From Chelatococcus sp. HY11 (lineage in GTDB: Bacteria > Pseudomonadota > Alphaproteobacteria > Rhizobiales > Beijerinckiaceae), in NCBI RefSeq assembly GCF_018398335.1, contig NZ_JAHBRX010000001.1, forward strand, positions 558,001 to 622,000: a stretch of 64,000 bases of DNA, read 5' to 3'. Below the pieces are notes generated by a model. It was not told the origin of the DNA and did not search any database. It was given only the letters and a program-made list of their open reading frames with translations. Positions within the stretch are counted from its first letter, which is position 1. Every line of letters begins with the position of its first letter. A program made the position numbers and the translations under genes. This document shows positions 45,108-53,472 of the stretch, in pieces.

Positions 45108-45839
45108 TCAGAGCTGCCCATTAAGGAATTTTTCCCACATCGATGCGGTGCCGAAGAAGGCGTTGCGGTCCACCTTCTCCTTGATGCCCGGAACCTGTCC
45201 CACCGCCGTATACTGCCAGAACCACCAGTTCCTGTGGTCGAAGCGGCTGGTGGGATAGCGGCGGATGCTGCGGACCCAGATCGGGTAGGCCTCGAAGTCA
45301 TCCTTGATCACGTCGTTGAAGAACGTGATGTCGGTATAGATCACCGGCCGTTTGCCATAGGCGCGCTCCATTTCCTCGAGCATGATGCGCATTTCCGCCC
45401 GCGCCTGGGCGCGTGGAATGGTCTTCGGGCAGGTCTTGGAATGTCCGTTCCACTCCACGTCGAGGACCGGTGGCAACGCGTCGGGATCGTACGGGACGAC
45501 CTGCTTGAACCACTCGACCTGCTCGCGCGCCGGCCGGCACCAATAGGTGAAGTGATAAGCGCCGCGCGGCACGCCGGCCGCTTTCGCCGCATACCAGTTC
45601 TGCTCGAACTTGGGATCCTTGTGGTCGCCGCCCTCGGTCGACTTGATCCAGGCAAAATAGACCCCGCCTCGTCGCACGGCGTTCCAGTCGATGTCGCCTT
45701 GCCAGCGCGACACGTCGATGCCGTGGATAGGATAGTCCTCGGGGACGGGATCACGTGCCGGTCCAGCGCAGGCGCTGACGACAAGTGCGACGACCACGCA
45801 CAGGGCTTTGCGAAGGGAGGGGGAGGAAAACGCGAGCAT
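45108..45839 (-). CDS. GH25 family muramidase, lipoprotein
   Basis: 243-residue peptidoglycan hydrolase. The signal ends in a lipobox VSAC (Cys24), so it is probably an envelope lipoprotein. The GH25 fold shows GIDVSRWQGDIDW (Asp42), KSTEGGDHKDP, GAYHFTYW and the catalytic pair Asp127/Glu129 in PVLDVEWNG. It cuts the MurNAc-GlcNAc bond. It follows mgtE by 36 bases on the same strand. A self-acting role in cell-wall remodelling is likely. Confidence 0.92.
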   Translation of the reverse strand: MLAFSSPSLRKALCVVVALVVSACAGPARDPVPEDYPIHGIDVSRWQGDIDWNAVRRGGVYFAWIKSTEGGDHKDPKFEQNWYAAKAAGVPRGAYHFTYWCRPAREQVEWFKQVVPYDPDALPPVLDVEWNGHSKTCPKTIPRAQARAEMRIMLEEMERAYGKRPVIYTDITFFNDVIKDDFEAYPIWVRSIRRYPTSRFDHRNWWFWQYTAVGQVPGIKEKVDRNAFFGTASMWEKFLNGQL

Positions 45840-45875
45840 AAATCAACGTTTTGACTGAAAAGATTTAAGTTCTCT

Positions 45876-47276
45876 TTACGACCGACTTAGCCACAGCGTT
45901 GCGATGCCAAGAAATGAAAAGAATCCGATCACATCGGTGACAGTCGTGACGAACGGGCCTGATGACACCGCCGGATCGATTTTGAAGCGGTGGAGCGCGA
46001 GGGGGATAAGGATGCCGCCGATGGCCGCGGCGGTCAGCACGATCATGAGGGCTAGCCCGATGATGACGCCGAGGCCCGCCACGCCGGACCAGAGCGCGGC
46101 CATGGTGCCGAGCAGGAGCGCGAAGCCGACGCCGTTCATCAGCCCCACGGTCATCTCGCGGCGGATGACGCGCCAGGCATTGGCCCGCCCGAGCTGGCGC
46201 GTTGCGATGGCGCGCACGGTCACCGTCATGGTCTGGGTGCCCGCGTTGCCGCCCATGGACGCCACGATCGGCATGAGGACAGCGAGCGCCACCATCGCCT
46301 GGATCGAGGCTTCGAAGGTGTCGATGACGCTCGCCGAGACGAGCGCGGTGAGGAGATTGGCGAACAGCCAGGGGAAACGGCCCTTGACCGTATTCCAGAC
46401 GCTGTCGGACAGCTCTTCGTCGGCCTTGACGCCGCCCAGCGCCTTCAGGTCCTCGTCCGCCTCCTCGTCGAGCACGTCGACGATGTCGTCGACCATCATG
46501 ACGCCGACAAGGCGCTCGCTGTCATCGACGACGGGTACGGAGACGAGGTTGTAGTGCTGCATCAGGAGCGCGACTTTCTCCTGGTCGTCGGTCGCATGGA
46601 CGCGCTGGTGGTCTTCGGTGGCGATCGTGTCGATGCGATCGCCCCACCGGGCCCGCATCAGCTTGTCGAGGGGGACCGCGCCGAGAAGGCGATGGGCGGG
46701 ATCGACGATGAAGACCTCGTAGAAGGTGTCGGGAAGGTCCGCCGTGTCCCTGATGTAATCGACGGTCTGCCGCACGCTCCAGAAGGGCGGTACCGCGATG
46801 CAGTCCGTCTGCATGCGGCGACCGGCCGATTCCTCGGGATAGTCGAGGCCGCGCTGGAGCGCGATCCGTTCCAGCGCCGGCAGCTTCTCCAGGATCTCGG
46901 CCTGGTCGTCGTGGTCGAGATCCTCGAGAATATAGACGGCATCGTCGACGTCGAGATCGCGAACGCCCTCGGCGACCTCGTCGTTCGACAGTTCCTCGAG
47001 GATTTCCTCGCGGACGGTGTCATCGACCTCAGTGAGCGCCGTGAAGTCGAAGTCCTTGCCGAGCAGGCTGATCAGCCGGGGACGGTCATCCGGCTGGAGC
47101 GCTTCCAGCAGGGAGCCCACATCCGCCTCGTGGAGGTCTCCCACCAAGTCGCGCAGGTCGTCGCCGTCGCCCGCGCGGATGGCCGTCGCGGCGCGCTCGA
47201 TGACGGACGGCCAGATTTCCCCATCCGCGTTGCGAAAGCTGTTCGCCTCAGCCGTCGTGTCTCTGACGTCAGACAT
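45876..47276 (-). CDS. mgtE: Magnesium transporter MgtE
   Basis: 466-residue Mg2+ channel/transporter. Acidic N-domain helices (residues about 30-145) are followed by two CBS domains (about 150-275, with FYEVFIVDPAHRLLGAVPLDKLM and YNLVSVPVVDDSERLVGVMMVDDIVDVL). Five membrane helices then start near residue 305 with PWLFANLLTALVSASVIDTFE. The MGGNAGTQTMTVTVRAIA motif and the C-terminal FVTTVTDVIGFFSFLGIATLWL are diagnostic. GGAG precedes the ATG. The muramidase gene follows on the same strand. Confidence 0.96.
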   Translation of the reverse strand: MSDVRDTTAEANSFRNADGEIWPSVIERAATAIRAGDGDDLRDLVGDLHEADVGSLLEALQPDDRPRLISLLGKDFDFTALTEVDDTVREEILEELSNDEVAEGVRDLDVDDAVYILEDLDHDDQAEILEKLPALERIALQRGLDYPEESAGRRMQTDCIAVPPFWSVRQTVDYIRDTADLPDTFYEVFIVDPAHRLLGAVPLDKLMRARWGDRIDTIATEDHQRVHATDDQEKVALLMQHYNLVSVPVVDDSERLVGVMMVDDIVDVLDEEADEDLKALGGVKADEELSDSVWNTVKGRFPWLFANLLTALVSASVIDTFEASIQAMVALAVLMPIVASMGGNAGTQTMTVTVRAIATRQLGRANAWRVIRREMTVGLMNGVGFALLLGTMAALWSGVAGLGVIIGLALMIVLTAAAIGGILIPLALHRFKIDPAVSSGPFVTTVTDVIGFFSFLGIATLWLSRS

Positions 47277-47415
47277 ACTCGGCTCCGGTTACTTCAGGCT
47301 TTCGGGGGCGGGGCGGGGAATGCCGGAGCTCGGACGGAATCAGAGCGCTGCATCCGCTTCACTCGTTGTCCTATCCACGGCGTTTTTCAAGCTTTAGCTG
47401 ATCCATGTGACAGCG

Positions 47416-47913
47416 CTAAAGCTTTGGGCGGCCATCCGGCGTCATGTCCGGGCTCGCTAGAACGAGCGCCCAGTAATTCTTGCCCGCCCCCCGCGCCCGC
47501 GCGAGACCGATCCGGGTCGCTTGCGGCAGGAGGAGGTTCTGGCGGTGGCCAGGGGAGGCCTTCCAGCCGCGTATGGCGCTTGCGAGATCCCGATAGCCCA
47601 TGCCGAGGTTTTCCGCGCTGTAGCCCCAGATGAAACCCATGCCCTGCATGCGGCTGGAGAAGCTACCGGCAACCGTGTGAGACAGCGTGTCGCTCGCCGC
47701 CATGGCCTTCGCCTGCTGGAGAGCGGCTTCGTTTAGCCGGCTGTCGACAACCACTGGACCGAGACCCTGACTTTGCCGAAACTCCGAGATTGCCGCCGCC
47801 GCCGCCGGTGCGTCACGGGTGCTGGCTTCCTCGATCGGATAGCGCGACCGTGGGCCGGCGCAGGCGACAATGACCAGGCACAGCGTGAGCACACACAGCG
47901 GTCTCAATCCCAT
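47416..47913 (-). CDS. CAP-domain (SCP/PR-1) lipoprotein
   Basis: 165 residues from the ATG at 47913, which follows AGGGAGA and starts directly with a signal sequence and lipobox (VIVACAG). The CAP domain shows ISEFRQSQGLGPVVVDSRLNEAALQQAKAMAASDTLSH, then GYSAENLGMGYRDLASAIRGWKASPGHRQNLLLP, including the conserved His and Glu. Molecular role in bacteria is not established. It lies upstream of mgtE with a 139-base gap. Confidence 0.88.
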   Translation of the reverse strand: MGLRPLCVLTLCLVIVACAGPRSRYPIEEASTRDAPAAAAAISEFRQSQGLGPVVVDSRLNEAALQQAKAMAASDTLSHTVAGSFSSRMQGMGFIWGYSAENLGMGYRDLASAIRGWKASPGHRQNLLLPQATRIGLARARGAGKNYWALVLASPDMTPDGRPKL

Positions 47914-48098
47914 CCCGACATCTCCCTTCGCGCGAAGCAACCCTTGCTTCGACGACAAAACTGATGTGGCAAATCAATGGCGCTGTCAGCAGATCGTCTC
48001 GGCGTCAATGCATCTTATGATTGTGAAAGAATGCAGAAATAAATCATAGGTAGTGTTTCCTCGAAGGCCCCGCTGTAGGGGACAATCGAGGGGGTGCC

Positions 48099-49319
48099 GT
48101 GCCGATCGAGCTGCGACTCTTTCAATCCATGCAATCAGTTGAGGGCCCCTGGCGCATACTGGAAGCTGACGGCTATCTTACACCGTACCAGCGCTTTGAT
48201 TTTCTCCGGGCGTATCTCGCCACCGTGCCGGACGAGCGTCGCGCCATTGTGGCTGTCGGCTTTTTCGTGGGGCAAAGGCCGATTGCCCTGCTGCCGCTGG
48301 CCATCACACGGCGCTTCGGTGTAGCGACGGCACAGCTGGTCGGCGCGGAGCTGGGCGGCAGCGGCTGTCTGATCACGGGGAGAGGAGCCGACGCGCGGGT
48401 GTCCGATGCCCTGCTCCACAGGGCATTTGACCTTGTGCGAAAGGAGATCGGGCGGCTCGATCTGGTCAATCTGAAGAACCTGCCGCCGACCTGGTTCGAG
48501 CGGCAAAACCCATTGCTCTTTCTGCCCCATTGGCGCGCGTCAGATGATCTCTACAGCCTCGCGATCGACGCCGGCACGTTCGCACGCCGCATCAGAGCCA
48601 AGCGCCGCGCCAATATCGAGCGCGGCAGGCGGCGGCTGAAGGAGCTGTTCGGGCCTCTTTCCTTCAGGAGGGCGACGACGTCCGCGGAGCTCTCCGCCAT
48701 CCATGAAGCTTTTCTGTCCCAGCGTGGACAGCGCTTCGCGCGGATGGGCATCGACAATGTCTTCGCGCGGGAAGAGGTCGTGTCCTTCTTCCTCGAGGCG
48801 TCGCGCCAGTCGTTCGGCGCCGCGCGCCCGGCCCTCTGCTTCCACGCGCTCTACGCCGGGGATGAAATCGTCGCCACGGCTTGCGGCACGTTCTGCGGCT
48901 CGCATTACTCGATGTATATCAACTCCACCGCTCCGGGGCCTGCCGCGAAATACAGCCTGACGGCTATCCTCATGCAGGAACTCATGCACGAGCTCGTCGC
49001 CTGTGGCGTGACGTCGATCGACATGGGCGTCGGCGATTTTCCCTACAAGCTTGAATGGACGGATCCCATCCCGCTGTTCGACAGCGTCGTGGGCATCAGC
49101 ACGGTCGGTCGTGTCCTCGCGCCCCTCATCATGGCGAGAGGCATGGCGAAACGCCTCATCAAGCGCAATGACCGTCTATGGTCGATCGTCAGCCAGGTCA
49201 GGCTCGCACGCCATCGTCTCCATCTCTTTGGCGAGCGTCTCTGGGAGCGGTTCGGCCAACGGGCCGCCAGCGCGATCGCCTGGTGCTCGCTGTTCGATCA
49301 CGCGGTGCAGGTGCTGTGA
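48099..49319 (+). CDS. GNAT-fold acetyltransferase-like protein (BioF2/CelD type)
   Basis: 406 residues, matching the pattern of the GNAT-like family found in polysaccharide loci. Features include a first half with FFVGQRPIALLPLAITRR and a second half with FHALYAGDEIVATACGTFCGSHYSMYINSTAPGPAAKYSLTAILMQELMHELVACGVTSIDMGVGDFPYKLEWTD, the usual core of this family. It probably transfers an acyl or aminoacyl group to an exported glycan or lipid; the substrate is unknown. GTG start behind CGAGGGGG. Its stop overlaps the flippase start as GTGA, suggesting coupling. Confidence 0.82.
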   Translation: MPIELRLFQSMQSVEGPWRILEADGYLTPYQRFDFLRAYLATVPDERRAIVAVGFFVGQRPIALLPLAITRRFGVATAQLVGAELGGSGCLITGRGADARVSDALLHRAFDLVRKEIGRLDLVNLKNLPPTWFERQNPLLFLPHWRASDDLYSLAIDAGTFARRIRAKRRANIERGRRRLKELFGPLSFRRATTSAELSAIHEAFLSQRGQRFARMGIDNVFAREEVVSFFLEASRQSFGAARPALCFHALYAGDEIVATACGTFCGSHYSMYINSTAPGPAAKYSLTAILMQELMHELVACGVTSIDMGVGDFPYKLEWTDPIPLFDSVVGISTVGRVLAPLIMARGMAKRLIKRNDRLWSIVSQVRLARHRLHLFGERLWERFGQRAASAIAWCSLFDHAVQVL

Positions 49320-50725
49320 AGCGCTGCGCTGGAGTTGCCGCCTCGATACGGGCCATGGTGCCACACACAGGTTCGGGGAAGGCGCGACAAGGGGCAGCGG
49401 TGATGGGCGCCCGCCTGGCGGGCGCCGCCCTCGGCTTCGCCGGCCAGGCCATGGCCGCTCGCATGCTCGGGCCCGATGAATTCGGGCGCTATGGCGTCAT
49501 GCTGGTCTGGCTGCTGCTTCTTGGTCATGCGGCATCCGCCGGAACAAGTCAGCTCGTCTATCGCAACCTGGCGGTTTATCGCGTCGCGGGATCGCGGGAT
49601 CTGGCGCTCGGTCTCCTGCGCATGGCGGGGGCGATGGTGTCGATCACTTCCCTAGTGCTTGCAGGAGGGGGCATCCTCGCGCTGCATCTGATGCTGTCCG
49701 GCATCGATAGCCGCTATTTGGTTCTCGGCACGATGGCGCTCGGCGCGGTGCCGCTTCTGGCGACGCAGGATCTGCTCGAGGCGATCGCGCGCGGCCTCGA
49801 CCGGCCGGTGCTCGGCATCGGGCCTGCCTTCCTCCTCCGCCATCTCGCACTGCTTGCCGGCCTCGGCGCATTGGGCCTCATCGGTGCCGGCGCCGATGAG
49901 GTCACCGTTCTCGGCCTGACGATCGGCGGGTTGGCCATGAGTATCGTGGTTCAGGCCTGGCTCGTCCTCCCCCATGTCTTGCCGCTGCTGCGCGGCGCAC
50001 GGCCGCTCTACCACCGGGCGCCATGGCTGCGGACCGCCTTGCCGATTGCCCTGGTGGAAGCGGCGGAGGTGCTTTTCCAGAACATGGACATGGTCGTGCT
50101 CGCGATCTTCGTGCCGGCCGGGGACGTAGCGCTTTATTTCGCCGCGACACGCCTTGTCCAGGTCCTCGGCTATGTTCCCTACGCGACATCGGCGGTGACG
50201 GCGCAGACCTACGCGGTGCTGGGGGAGGCGGGCGACCGGCTTAGCCTGCAAAGACTGATCGGGAGGGCGACCCTGGCCGTGACGAGCCTCGTCGGGCTGG
50301 GCGCGGTCAGCCTGTCGCTGGCAGGTGGGCCGCTTCTTGGCTTGTTCGGCGCGGAGTTCCGGGCAGCATCAGGGCTCCTTCCGGTTCTGTGCGCTGGTCT
50401 CGTCATCGCGTCCGCGCTGGGGCCGGGCGAGGATGTCCTCGCCATGCTCGGCCAGGAACGGACCTGCGCGCGCATTTATATGGCGGCGCTGGCTGCTGGC
50501 CTCATGGCGCATCTCGTCCTGATTCCCGCCCACGGCGCCACGGGCGCGGCCATCGCGATGGCCTTCGCACTCAGTTTGCGCGGCTTGCTCATGGCTTTTG
50601 TCGCCTACCGGCGCCTCGGTCTCGTTCTGCCTATCGGGGGTGGATTGCTGATGGCGCCGCCAGTCAGGGGCGTCGCGAGCTCTGGGACCGTCGCCACCGA
50701 GATAGTTCCCGGTGAGCAGCGATGA
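49316..50725 (+). CDS. Polysaccharide/lipid-linked oligosaccharide flippase (Wzx/MurJ-like, MATE superfamily fold)
   Basis: About 469 residues with twelve or more predicted membrane helices. GARLAGAALGFAGQAMAARMLGPDEFGRYGVMLVW at the N-terminus and LFQNMDMVVLAIFVPAGDVALYFAATRLVQVLGY in the middle are typical of Wzx-type exporters. The GTG at 49316 overlaps the preceding stop; ATGs at 49355 or 49401 are alternatives. It probably flips a lipid-linked sugar across the inner membrane. Middle gene of a three-gene coupled unit, with its stop overlapping the next ATG. Confidence 0.85.
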   Translation: MKRCAGVAASIRAMVPHTGSGKARQGAAVMGARLAGAALGFAGQAMAARMLGPDEFGRYGVMLVWLLLLGHAASAGTSQLVYRNLAVYRVAGSRDLALGLLRMAGAMVSITSLVLAGGGILALHLMLSGIDSRYLVLGTMALGAVPLLATQDLLEAIARGLDRPVLGIGPAFLLRHLALLAGLGALGLIGAGADEVTVLGLTIGGLAMSIVVQAWLVLPHVLPLLRGARPLYHRAPWLRTALPIALVEAAEVLFQNMDMVVLAIFVPAGDVALYFAATRLVQVLGYVPYATSAVTAQTYAVLGEAGDRLSLQRLIGRATLAVTSLVGLGAVSLSLAGGPLLGLFGAEFRAASGLLPVLCAGLVIASALGPGEDVLAMLGQERTCARIYMAALAAGLMAHLVLIPAHGATGAAIAMAFALSLRGLLMAFVAYRRLGLVLPIGGGLLMAPPVRGVASSGTVATEIVPGEQR

Positions 50726-51993
50726 GCGGGGTGACGGGATCGCACAAGGGGGATGCGTTGCAGGATCAAGGTCTTCTCGGGTCACGGGCGGACGATACGT
50801 CCCGACCGGAGGTCGTTCTGGCTTGCCTCGACGCCGGCGAGATCGCCGATCTTGACCCCAACGGCTGGGACGAACTGTCGCGCCACGCGCTGGAGCCCAA
50901 TCCATTCTATAGCCGTGGCTACGTCCTCGCGGGCCTACAGACGATCGACCGGCATATCGGTCTGCGCATTGGGGTGATGACGGCTGCCGGGCGGATGATC
51001 GGTTTGTTCCCCTTCCATCGGCGGGGACCGCGCGGGCGGGGCATCGCCATCGCGGCGGGAAATCTCTACCAGTTTTGCGGCACCCCACTGGTTCATCGGG
51101 ACTACGCCGAGGCCGTTCTGGAGCGCTGGACGGTGGCGGCCAGGCAAGGCGAGCTCCCAGCCCTATGGCGCTTCAATCATATCGGCCTCGAGGGCCCGCT
51201 GATGGCGTTATGGGCGCGCGTGCTGGCGCGGCACGGCCACGTGCTGCGGCGGATCTACCAGTATGAGAGGCCGCGTCTGACCTACACTGAGGGAGGCTTC
51301 GAGACCCATTGCAGGCAGTTCGTGTCCAAGACACGCGTCAAGGATGTTCAGCGGACGATTCGCCGCTTGGAGGAACTAGGGAAGCTTCGCTTCGAGCGAG
51401 CGACCCATGCCGCGGACATCCGACAGAGGCTGGAGGATTTCCTGGCCATCGAGAACGCGGGGTGGAAGGGGCGGGCGGGCAGTTCCTTCCTGGCACGACC
51501 GCAAGATGCGCGTTTCGCCCGTCTCGCATTCAGGGGTGGGCAGGGGCTCGGTACGGGGAGCGGAACTGGGATCGGCACAGGGGCCATTCCGGGATCCGCG
51601 ACGACTGTGACAGATAGCCTGCTGCTCGATGACAAGCCGATCGCCGTCAGCCTCAATCTCGTTGCCGGCAATACGATGTTCACGCCGAAGACGACCTACG
51701 ACGAGGCCTATCGGCGTTACAGCCCCGGTCTCGTTCTGGAAGTTCGTGTCATGCAGGCGTTCTTCGATGAGCACGCAGGGAGCGCCGCGGCCAACGGGGC
51801 GGCGATGGACGCGGCCACGACCATGGATGGCCATCTCGTTCAAGGGCTTTGGAATACCACGAGAATGATGGGATCCGTGCTGATCGGCCCCGACAGGCGG
51901 CGCACTTATGCCCAAGCTCTCTATGAGAGTGGGCATCACCGCCTGCGCGAGGCGGCGAAGACATATTTGAAGGGGTACAGGGGTTTGAAATAA
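50722..51993 (+). CDS. Second GNAT-fold acetyltransferase-like protein
   Basis: 423 residues, same broad family as the gene at 48099 but clearly diverged. The core has NPFYSRGYVLAGLQ, LIGLFPFHRRGPRGRG, FVSKTRVKDVQRTIRRLEELGKLRFERA and DDKPIAVSLNLVAGNTMFTPKTTYDEAYRRYSPGLVLEVRVMQAFF. Between residues about 272 and 290 there is a glycine/threonine-rich insert (GLGTGSGTGIGTG) within the domain. Start ATG overlaps the flippase stop (ATGA). It probably modifies the same exported molecule. Confidence 0.8.
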   Translation: MSGVTGSHKGDALQDQGLLGSRADDTSRPEVVLACLDAGEIADLDPNGWDELSRHALEPNPFYSRGYVLAGLQTIDRHIGLRIGVMTAAGRMIGLFPFHRRGPRGRGIAIAAGNLYQFCGTPLVHRDYAEAVLERWTVAARQGELPALWRFNHIGLEGPLMALWARVLARHGHVLRRIYQYERPRLTYTEGGFETHCRQFVSKTRVKDVQRTIRRLEELGKLRFERATHAADIRQRLEDFLAIENAGWKGRAGSSFLARPQDARFARLAFRGGQGLGTGSGTGIGTGAIPGSATTVTDSLLLDDKPIAVSLNLVAGNTMFTPKTTYDEAYRRYSPGLVLEVRVMQAFFDEHAGSAAANGAAMDAATTMDGHLVQGLWNTTRMMGSVLIGPDRRRTYAQALYESGHHRLREAAKTYLKGYRGLK

Positions 51994-52109
51994 TGGAAAC
52001 AGCGCCGCATCAGATCTCGATCCTGACGGGCTTCAACCTTTTGGGCTACCGGCGATCGTCTCGCTCTCACCCCAACTTCCCGGTCGTTGCACCAACCCTC
52101 TTATGGGGT

Positions 52110-52195
52110 TGGTGCGGTCGAGAGGACTCGAACCTCCACTCCTTTTGGGAACTACCACCTCAAGGTAGCGCGTCTACCAGTTCCGCCACGACCGC
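52110..52195 (-). tRNA. tRNA-Leu (anticodon GAG)
   Basis: On the - strand a full leucine tRNA reads from GCGGTCG (52195 downward) to CGACCGC, discriminator A and encoded CCA. The D-loop contains TGGTAGAC, the anticodon stem-loop is CTACC-TTGAGGT-GGTAG with anticodon GAG (bases 52159-52161), there is a long variable arm, and the T-loop is GTTCGAGTC. It decodes CUC and CUU. The 5' leader can form a hairpin (52199-52224). The 3' end is complementary to the trailer, as described in the findings. Confidence 0.95.
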
Positions 52196-52230
52196 ATTCG
52201 CTTCAGCGGTTGATCACCGAAGCGAGCGTG

Positions 52231-52259
52231 GATCTAACAGATCGATCGGGAGCCTACAA
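52231..52259 (-). promoter_or_regulatory. Possible tRNA-Leu promoter
   Basis: On the - strand, TTGTAG (52259-52254) and TAGATC (52236-52231) are 17 bases apart and end 35 bases before the tRNA. Both boxes are weak matches, so this is tentative. Confidence 0.25.
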
Positions 52260-52584
52260 GAGCCTCAAGACGCTTTCGTGAAGAGTTCTTGCGCTTTCCC
52301 ATCGTTCTTTGCCTCGCTCTCTCACGCAAAGCCTTGCCAGCCTTCGTTCCGCAGCGCTTCAGCTGATCATCGGGGCTTGTGGAAACCTTGAATGAAGCCC
52401 AATTTGGCTAGAATGGAATCGCCCCAGAGTGCGGGTGGCGAAGGTGCGGGTACCGCCGGGAAGCGCGATCGCACATCGCGATTCATACGCGTGAGCTATC
52501 CGCGATACAGAACGGGAATCGGGAAGCGGGCTGTTGCCTTCGCGGCAGGTCTTCAGACTTCACTCCGAACAGAATGGCATGACA

Positions 52585-52644
52585 ATAACTCCCGGTATAA
52601 CAACTTCTGGCAAAACAGCTTCTGGCACGACCACTTCAGGGCAG
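52585..52644. repeat. 15-bp tandem repeat, 4 copies, upstream of lipB
   Basis: Units start at 52585, 52600, 52615 and 52630; the best copy is ACAACTTCTGGCAAA. The period equals five codons, and the frame is open and continuous with lipB, reading TTSGK-type pentapeptides from an ATG at 52579. That ATG lacks a ribosome-binding site. Confidence 0.8.
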
Positions 52645-52671
52645 ACCCGTGAGAGCCTGGCAGGTGCGACG

Positions 52672-53358
52672 ATGCGGTCGACGACGGGAGTGCCCGTCGC
52701 GTGGATCGTCACTGAGGGATTGGTCGGCTACGAGGCGGCGATGGCGGCGATGGAGGCGCGTGTCGCGGCGATCGCCGAGGGCTTGGCCAGCGAATGCGTC
52801 TGGCTCATCGAGCATCCGCCGCTCTACACGGCGGGCACATCCGCCAACGATGTGGATCTCGTTGATCCCGCCCGTTTTCCCGTCCACCGTACCGGCCGGG
52901 GAGGGCAATATACCTACCACGGGCCGGGCCAGCGTGTGGCCTATGTCATGCTGGACCTGAAGCAGCGCGCCCAGGATCTGCGACTGTTCGTCTCGACACT
53001 GGAGCAATGGCTGATCGCGACCCTCGACGGCTTCAATATCCGCGGCGAACGCCGCGAGGACCGGGTGGGCGTCTGGGTGCGCCGGCCCGACAAAGGAGCA
53101 TTGACCGAGGACAAGATCGCGGCGATCGGCATTCGCGTGCGTCGCTGGGTCACCTTTCACGGCATCAGCCTCAATGTCGAACCGGACCTCGGGCATTTCT
53201 CGGGGATCGTTCCCTGCGGCGTCACCCAGCATGGGGTCACAAGCCTGGTGGATCTCGGGATTCCGATCACCATGCCTGAAGTGGACACCGTGTTGCGACG
53301 CGCGTTCGAGGACCGCTTTGGCCCCACGGTTTCCGTGGACGGACGCAGCCTGCTTTAG
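52672..53358 (+). CDS. lipB: Octanoyltransferase
   Basis: Transfers octanoyl groups from acyl carrier protein to lipoyl domains, the first step of lipoate synthesis. 228 residues from the ATG at 52672 (AGGTG upstream). Family blocks [42 protein letters not shown] and [26 protein letters not shown] are clear. The likely catalytic residues are Lys148 (EDKIAAIG) and Cys182 (PCGV). The frame is open upstream through a pentapeptide repeat to an ATG at 52579, so a longer form cannot be excluded. Confidence 0.93.
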   Translation: MRSTTGVPVAWIVTEGLVGYEAAMAAMEARVAAIAEGLASECVWLIEHPPLYTAGTSANDVDLVDPARFPVHRTGRGGQYTYHGPGQRVAYVMLDLKQRAQDLRLFVSTLEQWLIATLDGFNIRGERREDRVGVWVRRPDKGALTEDKIAAIGIRVRRWVTFHGISLNVEPDLGHFSGIVPCGVTQHGVTSLVDLGIPITMPEVDTVLRRAFEDRFGPTVSVDGRSLL

Positions 53359-53472
53359 CGGGTCCGGGTGGGAATTTGCCCCCATAAGCGCAACCGGTCT
53401 TGCGTCCCTCCCGCCGAGCGTCCGATAAATGCGGCTCATACCGCGTTGAAAAGGCGATCGGGGAGAGAACGC

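Larger units (their letters stand above)
52196..52671. other. Intergenic region between tRNA-Leu and lipB
   Basis: 476 bases. It holds the tRNA leader with a possible promoter, and the fourfold 15-bp repeat upstream of lipB. Open frames here lack ribosome-binding sites and recognisable products. I see no other gene. Confidence 0.6.

Noticed and set aside
48016-48048. Inverted repeat TATGATT/AATCATA upstream of the first GNAT-like gene as an operator
   Set aside because: The arms are only 7 bp and 19 bases apart in an AT-rich context; too weak to call without a regulator or conservation.
51993-52391. Open frame across the tRNA-Leu region
   Set aside because: It reads through the tRNA gene on the opposite strand and lacks a ribosome-binding site and any recognisable product.
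52392-52652. Small frame with Asn/Phe/Trp/His-rich tail before lipB
   Set aside because: The odd composition comes from reading the 15-bp repeat in another frame; no start signal.
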